A stretch of DNA of 64,000 nucleotides from Bog-756 sp963699105 (GTDB lineage Bacteria; Actinomycetota; Acidimicrobiia; Acidimicrobiales; RAAP-2), in the NCBI GenBank assembly GCA_963699105.1, contig CAVOTI010000001.1, forward strand, positions 124,001-188,000, given 5' to 3'. Shown one piece after another: positions 7,890 through 16,521 of the stretch. Below the pieces are notes generated by a model. The model saw only the letters and a list, made by a program, of their open reading frames with translations. It did no database searches and was not told the origin of the DNA. A program made the position numbers and the translations under genes. Position 1 is the stretch's first letter; every line of letters starts with the position of its first letter.

Positions 7890-9569
7890 ATGAGCCAGCC
7901 CGACGACGGGGGCCCGGCCCCCCCGTCCGGTGCCCCGGCCGGGCCGGGACGACGGGACGGCCGGCCGCCACGGTCCGGGCTCGTCCTCGGGGTGCTGATT
8001 CTCGGCGCGGTGGTGGCCAACATCAACCTCGGGATCGCCAATGTCGCCCTCCCCTCGATCGGCGCCGGGCTGAGGACGACACAAGCCCAGCTCAATCTGG
8101 TGGCCCTGGGGTTCACGCTGGGCCTGGCCGCCTCCGTCCTCTACCTGGGGGCCCTGGCCGACCGGTACGGCCGGAAGCTGGCCATGGTGGCCGGCGCCAC
8201 CTTGTCCATCCCCGCCGCCTGCCTGGCCGCTTGGGCTCCCGACCCCCAGGTGCTGGTGGTGGCCCGGGTGGTCGGCGGGGTGGCGGCGGGGATGCTCTAT
8301 CCGACCACCCTGTCGCTGATCAGCGCCCTGTTCGCCGGCGGGGCCCGGACCCGGGCCATCGCCCTGTGGTCGGGGATCGGTGGAGGGGTCTCGGCCCTCG
8401 GCCCACTCATCGGCGGGCTGCTGCTCGGCCGGGCCTGGTGGGGGTCGGTGTTCCTCGTCACCATTCCCCTGGCCGTCCTGGTGGTCATCACCGGCGGGCT
8501 GTGGATCCCCCGCCACGCCGGCGAGACCACGGCGCCGGTCGATAACCCGGGGGGAGCCCTGTCGGTGGTCTTCGTCGGCCCGCTGGTGCTCGGCATCGGG
8601 CTCGTTCCCGACTACGGATGGAACGATGTCGTGCTCGGGCTGTTCGCCCTGTCGGCCGTGTCACTCCTGGCCTTCGTCTGGCGGGAGCACCGGGCGGCCG
8701 ATCCGCTGTTCGACCTCCAGGTACTCAAGATCCGGACCTTCTCCATCGCCCTCGCCGGTGGCACCATCATCTGGGGAGGACTGCTGGCCTCCCTGTTCGT
8801 CGGCCAGCAGTACACGCAGAACGTCCTCGGGTACTCACCGCTGAAGGCGGCGGCGGCCACCCTCCCGGCCGCCCTCGGGTTGATGCTGGTGGCCCGGACC
8901 TCGGCCCGACTGATCGCCCGTCACGGTGCCCGGTTGCCGTTCGCCCTCGGGTTGGCCCTGACCACGCTGGCCTTCTTGTCCATGGCCCTGTTCTTCGGCA
9001 CCGGCACCTCGGCGGCGGCGGTGGTCGCCATCTACGCCGCCCTGGGTGTCGGCATCGGCCTGGCCGGCCCACCGTCGTCCAACGCCCTGATGGGATCGGT
9101 GCCCGTGGCCCGGGCCGGTATGGGCTCGGCGTCGAACGACCTCCAGCGGGATTTCGGCGGTGCCGTCTTCCAGGCGGTGATGGGTACCCTGCTGGCCGTT
9201 CGGTACACCGCCTACTTCACCAAGGCGTTCGCCCACGAGACGCCCCAACAGGCCCAACAGCTGTCGAAGCAGGCGGCCGACACCGTCAGCCAGTCCTTCA
9301 CCGGAGCCGAACAGTTGGCCAAGCAGTTCCCCCAGGCCCAGAGCAGCCAGCTGGTGGAGGCGGCCAAGGAGGCGTTCGTGCACGGCAAGACGGCGGCGTT
9401 GACCTTCGCCACCGTGGCGGCGGCCATCGGCTTCGTCCTGGTGGTCACTCTCTTCCCCAAGAAGGACGACGAGCTGGAGATCTACGCCGGGGTGGCGGCG
9501 GCCAGCCCGCTCACCCCGGCCGACGGCGACCGAGGGGCCGGGCCGGGACCGACCCCGACATCGGGCTGA
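7890..9569 (+). CDS. MFS transporter, DHA2 (EmrB/QacA-like) family
   Basis: A 559-aa polytopic protein with about 14 predicted helices. Motif A-like LGALADRYGRKLAM lies between helices 2 and 3, and GGVSALGPLIGGLLLG is close to the antiporter motif C. The ATG at 7890 follows a GGGGGAGGATGGGG purine stretch. A hydrophilic loop of about 70 residues lies near residues 430-500, rich in Gln, Lys and Ala, before the final helix. Family members expel drugs or small organic solutes by proton antiport. It is divergent from gadB with a 161-bp shared upstream region. The substrate is unknown. Confidence 0.85.
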   Translation: MSQPDDGGPAPPSGAPAGPGRRDGRPPRSGLVLGVLILGAVVANINLGIANVALPSIGAGLRTTQAQLNLVALGFTLGLAASVLYLGALADRYGRKLAMVAGATLSIPAACLAAWAPDPQVLVVARVVGGVAAGMLYPTTLSLISALFAGGARTRAIALWSGIGGGVSALGPLIGGLLLGRAWWGSVFLVTIPLAVLVVITGGLWIPRHAGETTAPVDNPGGALSVVFVGPLVLGIGLVPDYGWNDVVLGLFALSAVSLLAFVWREHRAADPLFDLQVLKIRTFSIALAGGTIIWGGLLASLFVGQQYTQNVLGYSPLKAAAATLPAALGLMLVARTSARLIARHGARLPFALGLALTTLAFLSMALFFGTGTSAAAVVAIYAALGVGIGLAGPPSSNALMGSVPVARAGMGSASNDLQRDFGGAVFQAVMGTLLAVRYTAYFTKAFAHETPQQAQQLSKQAADTVSQSFTGAEQLAKQFPQAQSSQLVEAAKEAFVHGKTAALTFATVAAAIGFVLVVTLFPKKDDELEIYAGVAAASPLTPADGDRGAGPGPTPTSG

Positions 9570-9623
9570 GGACGATGGGCGTCGTCGGCGGCCATCAACG
9601 GCGGTGGGAAGGGCGTCGGGTGG

Positions 9624-9776
9624 TCAGATCCAGGGTTCGCCGGTGCGCACCGTGGCCGAAGCCGGCCGATCGTGCCCGTTCAGGGTCTGTTCGATCTTGG
9701 TGGCCTGGTACTGGATCAACGAGACGAACTCCTTGTTCGTCATCGTGCGGATCTCTTCTTCACTCGGGTATTCCAC
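9624..9776 (-). CDS. Small hypothetical protein, 50 aa
   Basis: A GTG start at 9776 follows a GAGGCGGGGG purine run at suitable spacing. The product opens VEYPSEEEIRTMTNKEF and ends RTGEPWI. The composition is that of a folded, charged helical protein rather than a shadow frame, and no neighbouring gene covers this strand here. An internal ATG (MTNKEF) is an alternative start giving 39 aa. I do not recognise the family. It lies convergent to the MFS gene. Confidence 0.45.
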   Translation of the reverse strand: MEYPSEEEIRTMTNKEFVSLIQYQATKIEQTLNGHDRPASATVRTGEPWI

Positions 9777-10020
9777 GCGACGACCCCCGCCTCAGGGCCC
9801 CCCGCAGGGAGGATCCTGCCCTGTCGCAGCCGACTGTGCAACTGCCCGGGGTCCGACTCCCGGACTTTGTCACCCGGCCGGGCCGGAAGGAACTGCCGGT
9901 GGCTCGGTGGACCCGCTGGGCATCAGCCCGGCGCTGGCCACGTCCGGACGGTGGCCGGCCGGTCCCGTCGAGCCGGAAACCCGGCGGTCGCCCAGTGTCC
10001 CAGGTGCTAGAACGGCCGGC

Positions 10021-10908
10021 ATGCAACTCGACCTCCACGTCTCGCGGTTCGACTGGGCCGGTGGCCCGGCGGGCATCGGGCCGGGCCTCACCGATCTGGC
10101 CCGGCGGGCCGAGGCCATCGGGGTGCGCACGCTGTCGTTCATGGACCACTACTTCCAGATGGACTGGATGGCGCCGGCCGAGGACCCGATGCTCGAGGGT
10201 TACACGGCGCTCGGATTCATCGCCGGACGCACCGATCGGCTGCGCCTGCGACTCCTGGTGACCGGGGTGACCTATCGCCATCCCGGGCTCCTGGCCAAGG
10301 CGGTGACGACGCTCGATGTGGTGTCGAGCGGCCGGGCCGAGCTCGGCATCGGGGCGGCCTGGTACGAACGTGAGCATCGGGGTCTGGGGGTGGCCTTCCC
10401 GCCGACGGCCGAGCGCTTCGAGCGGCTCGAAGAGGCGATCCAGATCTGCCTGCAGATGTGGAGTGACGACAATGGCGCCTACCAGGGTCGGCACTACCGG
10501 CTGGAGGAAACGCTGTGCAGCCCGATGCCGGTCAGCCGACCTCGCCCACCGATCCTCATCGGAGGCAGCGGGGAGCGCAAGACGCTCCGACTGGTCGCCC
10601 GGTACGCCGACGCCTGCAACATCTTCGGTGGACCCGACGAGGTGGCCCACAAGATCGACGTGCTCCGCCGGCACTGCGATGCCGTGGGCCGCGACCCCAA
10701 CGAGATCGAGGTGACGGCCATGTACCGGGACATCCCCCCGGAAGCGTCGGTCGACGACGTGGTCCGGGGGGCCGAGGCCTTCGCCAAGATCGGTGTGTCG
10801 ACCCTTGTCACCGGGGTCGTCGGCCAAGACCCGGGCGCCCGGCTGGAGTCGACCTTCGGCCCGGCCATGGAACGGTTGGAAGCCGTCGAGCCGGCGTCGT
10901 TGGCGTAG
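10021..10908 (+). CDS. LLM-class F420-dependent oxidoreductase (luciferase-like)
   Basis: A 295-aa TIM-barrel protein of the bacterial luciferase-like family. Visible blocks are LARRAEAIGVRTLSFMDH near the N-terminus, the RLRLRLLVTGVTYRHPGLLAK strand, LDVVSSGRAELGIGAAW and RPPILIGGSGERKTLRLVARYAD in the C-terminal half. In Actinobacteria such proteins mostly use coenzyme F420 for hydride transfer. The substrate is unknown. The ATG at 10021 was chosen because family sequence begins at once; the longer open frame upstream is not protein-like. Confidence 0.85.
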   Translation: MQLDLHVSRFDWAGGPAGIGPGLTDLARRAEAIGVRTLSFMDHYFQMDWMAPAEDPMLEGYTALGFIAGRTDRLRLRLLVTGVTYRHPGLLAKAVTTLDVVSSGRAELGIGAAWYEREHRGLGVAFPPTAERFERLEEAIQICLQMWSDDNGAYQGRHYRLEETLCSPMPVSRPRPPILIGGSGERKTLRLVARYADACNIFGGPDEVAHKIDVLRRHCDAVGRDPNEIEVTAMYRDIPPEASVDDVVRGAEAFAKIGVSTLVTGVVGQDPGARLESTFGPAMERLEAVEPASLA

Positions 10909-11147
10909 GCGTCGGCCTGCCGGGCTGGCCGGTAGGCCGGCGCTTGGTGCCAAGTCCGGAGCTCGGGTAGGGGGTCCCAGGCTCCCCGGACTCGGCACAC
11001 TCACCTTAAGCCCCGACCCTTGGGATGTCCTGAGAAGCTGGTTACGATCTCGTGAGGGTGGCGCCGGCACCGGCGGGATCCGAGGCGGCACACCGTCGGT
11101 GCGAGGTGTGGACCGGCACACCGGTTTTGTCCCTGAGCCCCAGGGCT

Positions 11148-11615
11148 TCAACCGTCAACCGTCAACCAGACGGCGTCACCGCCACTCCCCTTTGGTCGCC
11201 GATGTCGCCCACGGGAGGACCTGCAGGCCGGTCGACGTCTGGCGATCGACCTGGGCCCGGACGTTGACGGGTGTCCGGTGCTCCAGAAGGTCGCAGTCTT
11301 CCGGTACACCGGTTGATCGGACCGGCCGTGTTGGGGGACGACCGATCGCTCGCTCTTCGAGAGAGCGGGTACTCGGCGGGGATTGGTGTAGGGATGGAGC
11401 ATCGCTGCGGCATTCACGCTGGCCAACAGGGTGGTGTCCCGTGCCGTCAGTCGAGATCCTTCGGCCGCCACCACATTCTCCAGGGCCCAGAGCCCATCGC
11501 CCCACACCCGCTTGGCGTCCACCAGGGTGAGGGGCTTCAACAGGGTGGAGACATCCTGCACCGGGCGGGGTTCCGAGTGCAGACGACTGACGGTCCTGCG
11601 TAGCAATCCGGCCAT
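11148..11615 (-). pseudogene. Hypothetical protein, probably frameshifted
   Basis: The first ~85 residues (MAGLLRRTVSRLHSEPRP onward, to LLASVNAAAMLHPYTNP) look like genuine protein. After about 11360 this frame turns Arg/Ser/Pro-rich while another minus frame gives a more natural tail (RTPVNVRAQVDRQTSTG). That suggests one indel or decay. I recognise no domain. It stands alone between the LLM oxidoreductase and the VOC gene. Confidence 0.3.
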
Positions 11616-11856
11616 GGTCGACGGACTTTCTCAACCGCCACGGTTAGGAACTGCAAAATGTTATCCGGATGTGACGACACTGAAACACCATCCACCGCCC
11701 GAATTCCGGCCCGAGGCGCCGACCTGGTCGAATGGGCGGTGGTGGATCACAGCCGGTGGCGCGCCACACCCGAACATGGCAATCGGCGGACGGCGCCGCC
11801 TCTCCGATGCACCATGCCCGGGGTCGGGCAAGGGCCCGCTCAGACCGGGTCGGCTC

Positions 11857-12213
11857 TCACGGGTCCTGCAGCAACCCGAGGACGTTGCCATCGGGATCGG
11901 TGACCGTGGCCACCAGGCGGCCGTTGCCGACGTCGCGGGCGGAGTCCTTCACCGTGGCCCCGGCCGCCGTCACCTCGGCCAGCTTGGCCTCGAGGTCGGG
12001 CACCTCCCAGTAGGTCACCGGTGAGGCCATGACCCCGGGTCCGCCGCCCGGCACCAGCCCGATGTGCTGGCCTCCGGCCTCGTATCCGACGTAGTAGGAC
12101 TCGTCGACTGTGGGCGGTACCCCGAGGAGGGCGGTGTACACCTCTTTGGCCGCCGCCAGGTCGGACACCGGATGGAGCACGTTCTTGATTCCCTGGGTGG
12201 GAGAGCCGGTCAT
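11857..12213 (-). CDS. VOC (glyoxalase/bleomycin resistance fold) family protein
   Basis: A 118-aa single VOC domain. It starts IKNVLHPVSDLAAAKEVYTALLG, which is the first beta-alpha unit, and ends TVTDPDGNVLGLLQDP, the conserved metal-site strand. ATG at 12213 has AGGAG seven bases upstream, so the longer frame is rejected. The family covers glyoxalases, dioxygenases and antibiotic-binding proteins; the conserved fold does not tell which reaction occurs here. It has no operon partner. Confidence 0.85.
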   Translation of the reverse strand: MTGSPTQGIKNVLHPVSDLAAAKEVYTALLGVPPTVDESYYVGYEAGGQHIGLVPGGGPGVMASPVTYWEVPDLEAKLAEVTAAGATVKDSARDVGNGRLVATVTDPDGNVLGLLQDP

Positions 12214-12405
12214 GATCGCTCCTGGGTCATGGGACTGGTCGGTACCGGTTCGGCGGAACCGTAGAGGCCAGATGCAGCTTAGAAGTGCCGCCGACCTGGT
12301 CTCAACCCTCACCGCGCCACCAGCACCCGCCACTGGGCGACCGGTCGACGGACGACCACCATTCCCCTGCCCGGGCCGTTGAAACCAGGGCTTTGGCCTC
12401 CCCCG

Positions 12406-13491
12406 TCAGTTGCGGTTGGTGGCCTTGGCCAGGACGACCTTCAACAGACCGAGGAATCCGGCGTCATGAAGGACGCGACGGGCGGTATCCCAGCGCCCGA
12501 GGCGGATCGGAGCCGGCGAGGGGGTGATCGGCGCAGGAGGAGCGTCATAGACACGGGAGTTTCGTTCTGCCACACGAACGAAGGCCGGGAGGTCTTCGGG
12601 CGACACCACCAACCGCGAGGACGTGCCGGCCGCCGGTTTGCGGAAGAGCGCTTGAGTCGTGGCGGCGATCTCCCAGCGGACCTGATCGCTCAGTCGCCCG
12701 GTGAGGGCATCGTGTTTCCACTCGTCGTAGGGCGAGCCCACGATCTCCCCGACGGTCATCTGTTCGAACCGTGTCCGCTCGGCCGTCGGCAAACCGCCAC
12801 GGAACAGAGAGAGCATCTGGTGTATCGCGAACATCGGCTCGCCGGACTCGGGAACCTGGTGACTGACACACTCCAGCGAGTCGAACAGCCGTCGAACCCC
12901 CATGCGGGTGGCATTGAAGTAGTGATGCGGATAGCCGTGTTCGGCCACCAGGAAGGGCATGTCGAAGTACAACGTTCCGCCGGGCTTCAGGACGCGGGCG
13001 ATCTCGATGGCCGAAGCGAACGGATCGTTCACGTGTTCCAGCACGTCGAGGGTGAAGACAGCGTCGAAGGTCGCGTCCTGGAAGGGGATCTTCTGGTTGA
13101 CTCCGAGGACGTCCACGTACGGGAACCGAGCAATCTCCATCTGGATCACGTTGGGGAAGGTCTCCGACTTGTAGCCGCTTCCGCAGTCGAGGACCATTCC
13201 CTCGATCTCTTGGCACCGTTCGATGATGACCATGGCGTTCTCGTCGTAGGGGTGATCGGAGACGTTCTCGGTCTCGACCAGAGCGAACGCCGCCACGGTG
13301 TCGTCGTCGATGAAATTGACGGCCCCCTCCATCATCGGGAAGCGCTTGCGGCAACCATCGCAGGTAACGGCGTGGGGGCCCGACGGGCTGATGGTGGAGC
13401 CGCAGACGGGACATTGGAGGTGCTCCAGAATCCACTGGAACTTTGCCCGGTCACCGGGCACAGGCCGCCGATCGGTGGTGACCACAGGCAA
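12406..13491 (-). CDS. SAM-dependent methyltransferase with N-terminal zinc ribbon
   Basis: A 361-aa protein. Residues 26-55 hold a Trm112-like zinc ribbon (CPVCGS, then CDGCRKRFP). A class I methyltransferase domain follows with GMVLDCGSGYKSE as the SAM-binding loop, TFDAVFTLDVLEHV as motif II and LKPGGTLYFDMPF as motif III. The C-terminus is an unassigned helical tail. The frame opens with TTG at 13491, close behind GAGGAGAGGGG; a GTG two codons later is equally possible. Relatives lie in glycan or natural-product clusters, but none is evident here. It stands upstream of no partner on the same strand. Confidence 0.8.
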   Translation of the reverse strand: MPVVTTDRRPVPGDRAKFQWILEHLQCPVCGSTISPSGPHAVTCDGCRKRFPMMEGAVNFIDDDTVAAFALVETENVSDHPYDENAMVIIERCQEIEGMVLDCGSGYKSETFPNVIQMEIARFPYVDVLGVNQKIPFQDATFDAVFTLDVLEHVNDPFASAIEIARVLKPGGTLYFDMPFLVAEHGYPHHYFNATRMGVRRLFDSLECVSHQVPESGEPMFAIHQMLSLFRGGLPTAERTRFEQMTVGEIVGSPYDEWKHDALTGRLSDQVRWEIAATTQALFRKPAAGTSSRLVVSPEDLPAFVRVAERNSRVYDAPPAPITPSPAPIRLGRWDTARRVLHDAGFLGLLKVVLAKATNRN

Positions 13492-13711
13492 CCCCCCCTC
13501 TCCTCGTCGACGTATTCCATCATCTGGGAAGTGCGGTCGACAACTTCACTCTTCGGCGGCGGCCCTTCCGCCGAGCTCGGATGACGACGGTGGAAGTGGC
13601 CCATCGACCCTGTTGACGACACCCCGTCAACCGGGTCGGCGACGGCGCTCCGGATTCCGGCCCAGGGGAACCGGGCCGGCCCGTCAGACCTCCAAGCAGT
13701 ACCGACCGGGA

Positions 13712-13885
13712 TCAGAGGCCGAACCCCCGCAGCAGGTGCCTGGTCATACCGTTGGTGGTCCGATACACCTTTCGCCTGACAACCCGCTTGGCATAGGAGC
13801 CGGGGCCCTTCTCTGCCGCTTGGACGTTGCCCACATCTCTGGCTGCCCGGTAGAGCTGCGATCGCAGCGAGCTCCGGCGGGCCAT
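13712..13885 (-). CDS. Small conserved basic protein, 57 aa
   Basis: ATG at 13885 to TGA at 13712. The product begins MARRSSLRSQLYRAARDVGN and ends GMTRHLLRGFGL. It is very basic, with the Tyr-Ala-Lys-Arg-Val-Val-Arg-Arg-Lys core. I recognise this pattern as a small uncharacterised protein widespread in Actinobacteria. Its function is unknown; the charge suggests nucleic acid or ribosome contact, which is inference. It is missed by length cut-offs. Confidence 0.7.
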   Translation of the reverse strand: MARRSSLRSQLYRAARDVGNVQAAEKGPGSYAKRVVRRKVYRTTNGMTRHLLRGFGL

Positions 13886-13888
13886 CTA

Positions 13889-14061
13889 TCCGCACCTTCG
13901 CATTGGAGAGGCTTCCTTTCGACTGGGAGACTGGAGTGAAGGTCGACGAAAAGGTTGCCCCGCCGACCGACACATCGACGACCACACTAAAGCCGATGGT
14001 GGCCCCACTGATGTTGAAGGGGACAGAGGCACTGCCAGTGGAACTGGAACTGGTCGTTCCG
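13889..14061 (-). pseudogene. Degenerate fragment of a Ser/Thr-rich secreted-type protein
   Basis: One minus frame here reads GTTSSSSTGSASVPFNISG and continues through VVVDVSVGGATF to SQSKGSLSNAKVR. This alternates like a beta-rich surface protein, but it has no start, and frames break just upstream. The fragment ends beside the start of the 57-aa gene. It may be a relic of an Asp-box-type neighbour. Weakly supported. Confidence 0.22.
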
Positions 14062-14201
14062 CTAGGGCATGGTCGTCGTCTTGCCCCAAGACTCGGGCGG
14101 CTGGTCGTTGAAGTTCTGGCCCGCGACTATGGGTGGTCACCGCTACCTCGAAAGCGCCTGCCCCTCGAGTTCGATGCCCAGACCCCCTCGACGATGAAGG
14201 G

Positions 14202-15595
14202 CTACGGAGTTTCCGGAACCCATCGACTTCCACCGTCCGTACTCACGGTGAGGCTCGGGAAGCACTGGTTCCCATTCGGCACCGTGGCCGCAGCAGAGCA
14301 CCCCGGGGGGAGCGACATGGCCAGGCCATCGGTCGGCGACGAGAACACGACCGAGGAAACGCTTCCGGGTTCGGATCGGGAAGCGGCACGGTTTTCGTCC
14401 ACGTGCGTCCGGCATCGATCGTGTCGAAGATGGCCGAGCCGGTGTCGATCGTCCAGGTGGCCGGGCCGATGGCGGAAAAGGGAATGCCGGTGCCGGTCTG
14501 GTGGTAGTCGGCCAGTCCCCGATCAGCGGGCAACCGGTGAGCGGTCCACGTCGCTCCGCCATCGTCGGTGTCGAACACCCGGGCGGCCTGGCCCGACTGG
14601 CCGTCCGGATAGCCGACGACCACGCCGTGTCGGGCACCGAAGAACGCAGGGGTCCCGAATCGGTCGTTCGACGGGAGCCCGGACGCCTTTGACCACGTGG
14701 CACCTCCGTTGGTGGTGCGGTAGAGGACACCGCCGGTCGAGGTGGTCCGGCCGCTCCGTCCGAATGTCGGCCCCGTCGTCACCCAGCCGTCGTGGGCATC
14801 ACTAAACACCATCTGCCCGCTGCCGATATCGAGGCTGCCGATGTCGGGAAGGCTCCCCCCCGCCGCCCACGTTGCACCCCCGTCGTCGGTGGAGAACAAC
14901 GTCGCCTGTTGCCCGTTGCCTCCGCCTTGTTCCAATGCGAAGCCGTGCCGGGCGTCGGGAAAGCTCAGGGAAATGTCTGCGCCACAGGCCTGTAGGCAGC
15001 CCGGCAGAGCGGTGAAGGTCCAGGTGGTCCCCCCATCCGTCGAGTGCTCGATGCCGTTGAACCGGTCAGAGGCCTCTCCTTTGGTCGGTGGGAGCAACCC
15101 GATCACGTCGACGACCGGGAGCCAGAGATCAGTTGATCCGACGCCAACCATGGCATCGATGCGATCCGACGGATCCTGACCGGGAAAGATCGGCGGGGTG
15201 ACGGCCCGCCAGCTCAGACCCTGATCAGCGGTCACATAGATGCCTGAGGCATCGGCGACCCAGCCGAGACCGTTGTCGGCCAGGCCGATCTCCTGCACGG
15301 CGGTGTACGACCCGCCGGTAGGAGGAGGTTGGCTCTCGGGGATGGGCGTGCTGGGCACGGTTCTCGGACCTCCGACCCGATGTACCGGGATGCCCGGTGG
15401 CCCACCCGCATCGCCACCAGTGACGGCGAAGATCGTGGCGGCAACGGCCAACACCAGAACGACCCCGGCGACCAGCAAGGCCCGGCGTCGGCGCCGTCTC
15501 TGTCTGGCTTCCTTGAAGAGGTCCTCGATGTCCTCGGCGACCTGGGGATCGAGAGGATGGACGGCTGGTGCCGGGCTGTCGGGGAGCACCTTCAT
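14202..15595 (-). CDS. Membrane-anchored Asp-box (BNR/Ycf48-like) beta-propeller protein, frameshifted near the 3' end
   Basis: The N-terminus is cytoplasmic and basic (EARQRRRRRR at about 29-38), followed by one helix (LLVAGVVLVLAVAATIFAV) and an extracellular repeat domain. At least six Asp-boxes are readable: STDGGTTW, STDDGGATW, RTTNGGATW, DTDDGGATW, DTIDAGRTW and, after the shift, STDGGSRW. The open frame ends at 14243 in Arg-rich nonsense. The natural reading resumes from about 14365 in another frame (VVFSSPTDGLAMSLPPGC) and stops at 14202, so one indel is likely. It lies 28 bases after a GntR regulator gene on the same strand, so the two form an operon. Ligand unknown. Confidence 0.7.
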
Positions 15596-15623
15596 GGCGT
15601 TCCGATGCTTGGTTCCGTGACGC

Positions 15624-15983
15624 TCACGGCAGGGCTTCGATGATCTGGATGACGTCTTCTCGTTGGTAGCCCTGACTCCGGCAGAAGTCGACCAGGTCCC
15701 GGACCCGTTTCACCACCACTCCCCGTGGCGTGGTTCCGGCCACCGTGATCCCTCTCCCCCGTCGGAAGTCAAGCAGGCCCTCGTCCCTCAGAATATGGAG
15801 GGCCCGAAGCACGGTGTTCTTGTTGACTCCCAGAATGGCGGCCATGTCCTTGGCGAGGGGCAGGCGTACCCCGGGACCGGCCTCTCCATCGGCGATGGCC
15901 CGACGGATCTCCGCGGCGACCTGGTCGTGTAGTGCCAGGGGGTCGAACCGGTCGACCTTGACTGGATCCATGGTACTAGTCAT
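15624..15983 (-). CDS. GntR family transcriptional regulator, short YtrA-like type
   Basis: A 119-aa protein. The N-terminal winged helix spans residues 15-80: LHDQVAAEIRRAIADGE, then LPLAKDMAAILGVNKNTVLRALHILRDEGLLDFRRGRGITV. A short C-terminal helical tail follows instead of a ligand-binding domain, as in the YtrA subfamily. Those usually repress adjacent membrane or transport genes. The start overlaps a TACTA-N4-TAGTA inverted repeat, suggesting autorepression. It is followed by the Asp-box membrane gene and diverges from a second short membrane-anchored protein, so it may control both. Confidence 0.85.
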   Translation of the reverse strand: MTSTMDPVKVDRFDPLALHDQVAAEIRRAIADGEAGPGVRLPLAKDMAAILGVNKNTVLRALHILRDEGLLDFRRGRGITVAGTTPRGVVVKRVRDLVDFCRSQGYQREDVIQIIEALP

Positions 15984-15987
15984 AGTA
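15974..15987. promoter_or_regulatory. Candidate GntR operator overlapping the regulator start codon
   Basis: TACTAGTCATAGTA is an inverted repeat, TACTA and TAGTA around a four-base centre, covering the ATG of the GntR gene (15981-15983). Its position fits autorepression and control of the divergent gene at 16090. The assignment to this regulator is inference. Confidence 0.4.
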
Positions 15988-16089
15988 GTCTCAGGTCTGG
16001 CCGATTACCAGCCCCGTCACGACGACCCTCGAGCCATTCGACAGTCGGAGCGCCGGTGGACCACAAGCGATGGGCGAGTGGAAATAGCC

Positions 16090-16521
16090 ATGACAATCGT
16101 CGAGTCACGACCTGAATCCCAAACGACCGATCGGCCCCAGGCTCTCTTCAGGGAGGCCCGGGACCGAGGCCGCCGCCGGCGACTGCTGGCGGTGGTGATC
16201 GCCGCCGTTGCCCTTCTGGTGGGGTCGGGCTCGGCGGCCGTCGTCGGAGGATTTGGGTCCTCGGCTCAGCACGCGATCAGTGGTCCACCCGCCCGTCGCC
16301 CGGTGCCGCCGGTGCACCGGCAACCAGTCACGAGTCCGAGTGGAACCTCCAAGTGTGTGGGCGATAAGACTCCATTGCTGAAGCCACAGGCGGTTGCCAA
16401 CCATTCGTTCTCGCTCCTACCCTGCTACACCAGTACGGGTCTCACCAAACTCAATCAGGCGGCGCGGACGCATGTCCCGAACCCGACCGGTGGTGGGCCC
16501 CCGGGGGTGACGAATCACTGA
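16090..16521 (+). CDS. Short membrane-anchored hypothetical protein
   Basis: A 143-aa protein. It opens with a cytoplasmic LFREARDRGRRRRLL segment and one helix (AVVIAAVALLVGSGSAAVV), then a Pro/Ser-rich extracellular region with two Cys. The juxtamembrane part strongly resembles that of the Asp-box protein encoded at 14202-15595 (LFKEARQRRRRRRALL), so the two are probably paralogous at the N-terminus and this one lacks the propeller. It is divergent from the GntR gene and overlaps the convergent 16515-17499 gene by 7 bases. Function unknown. Confidence 0.6.
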   Translation: MTIVESRPESQTTDRPQALFREARDRGRRRRLLAVVIAAVALLVGSGSAAVVGGFGSSAQHAISGPPARRPVPPVHRQPVTSPSGTSKCVGDKTPLLKPQAVANHSFSLLPCYTSTGLTKLNQAARTHVPNPTGGGPPGVTNH

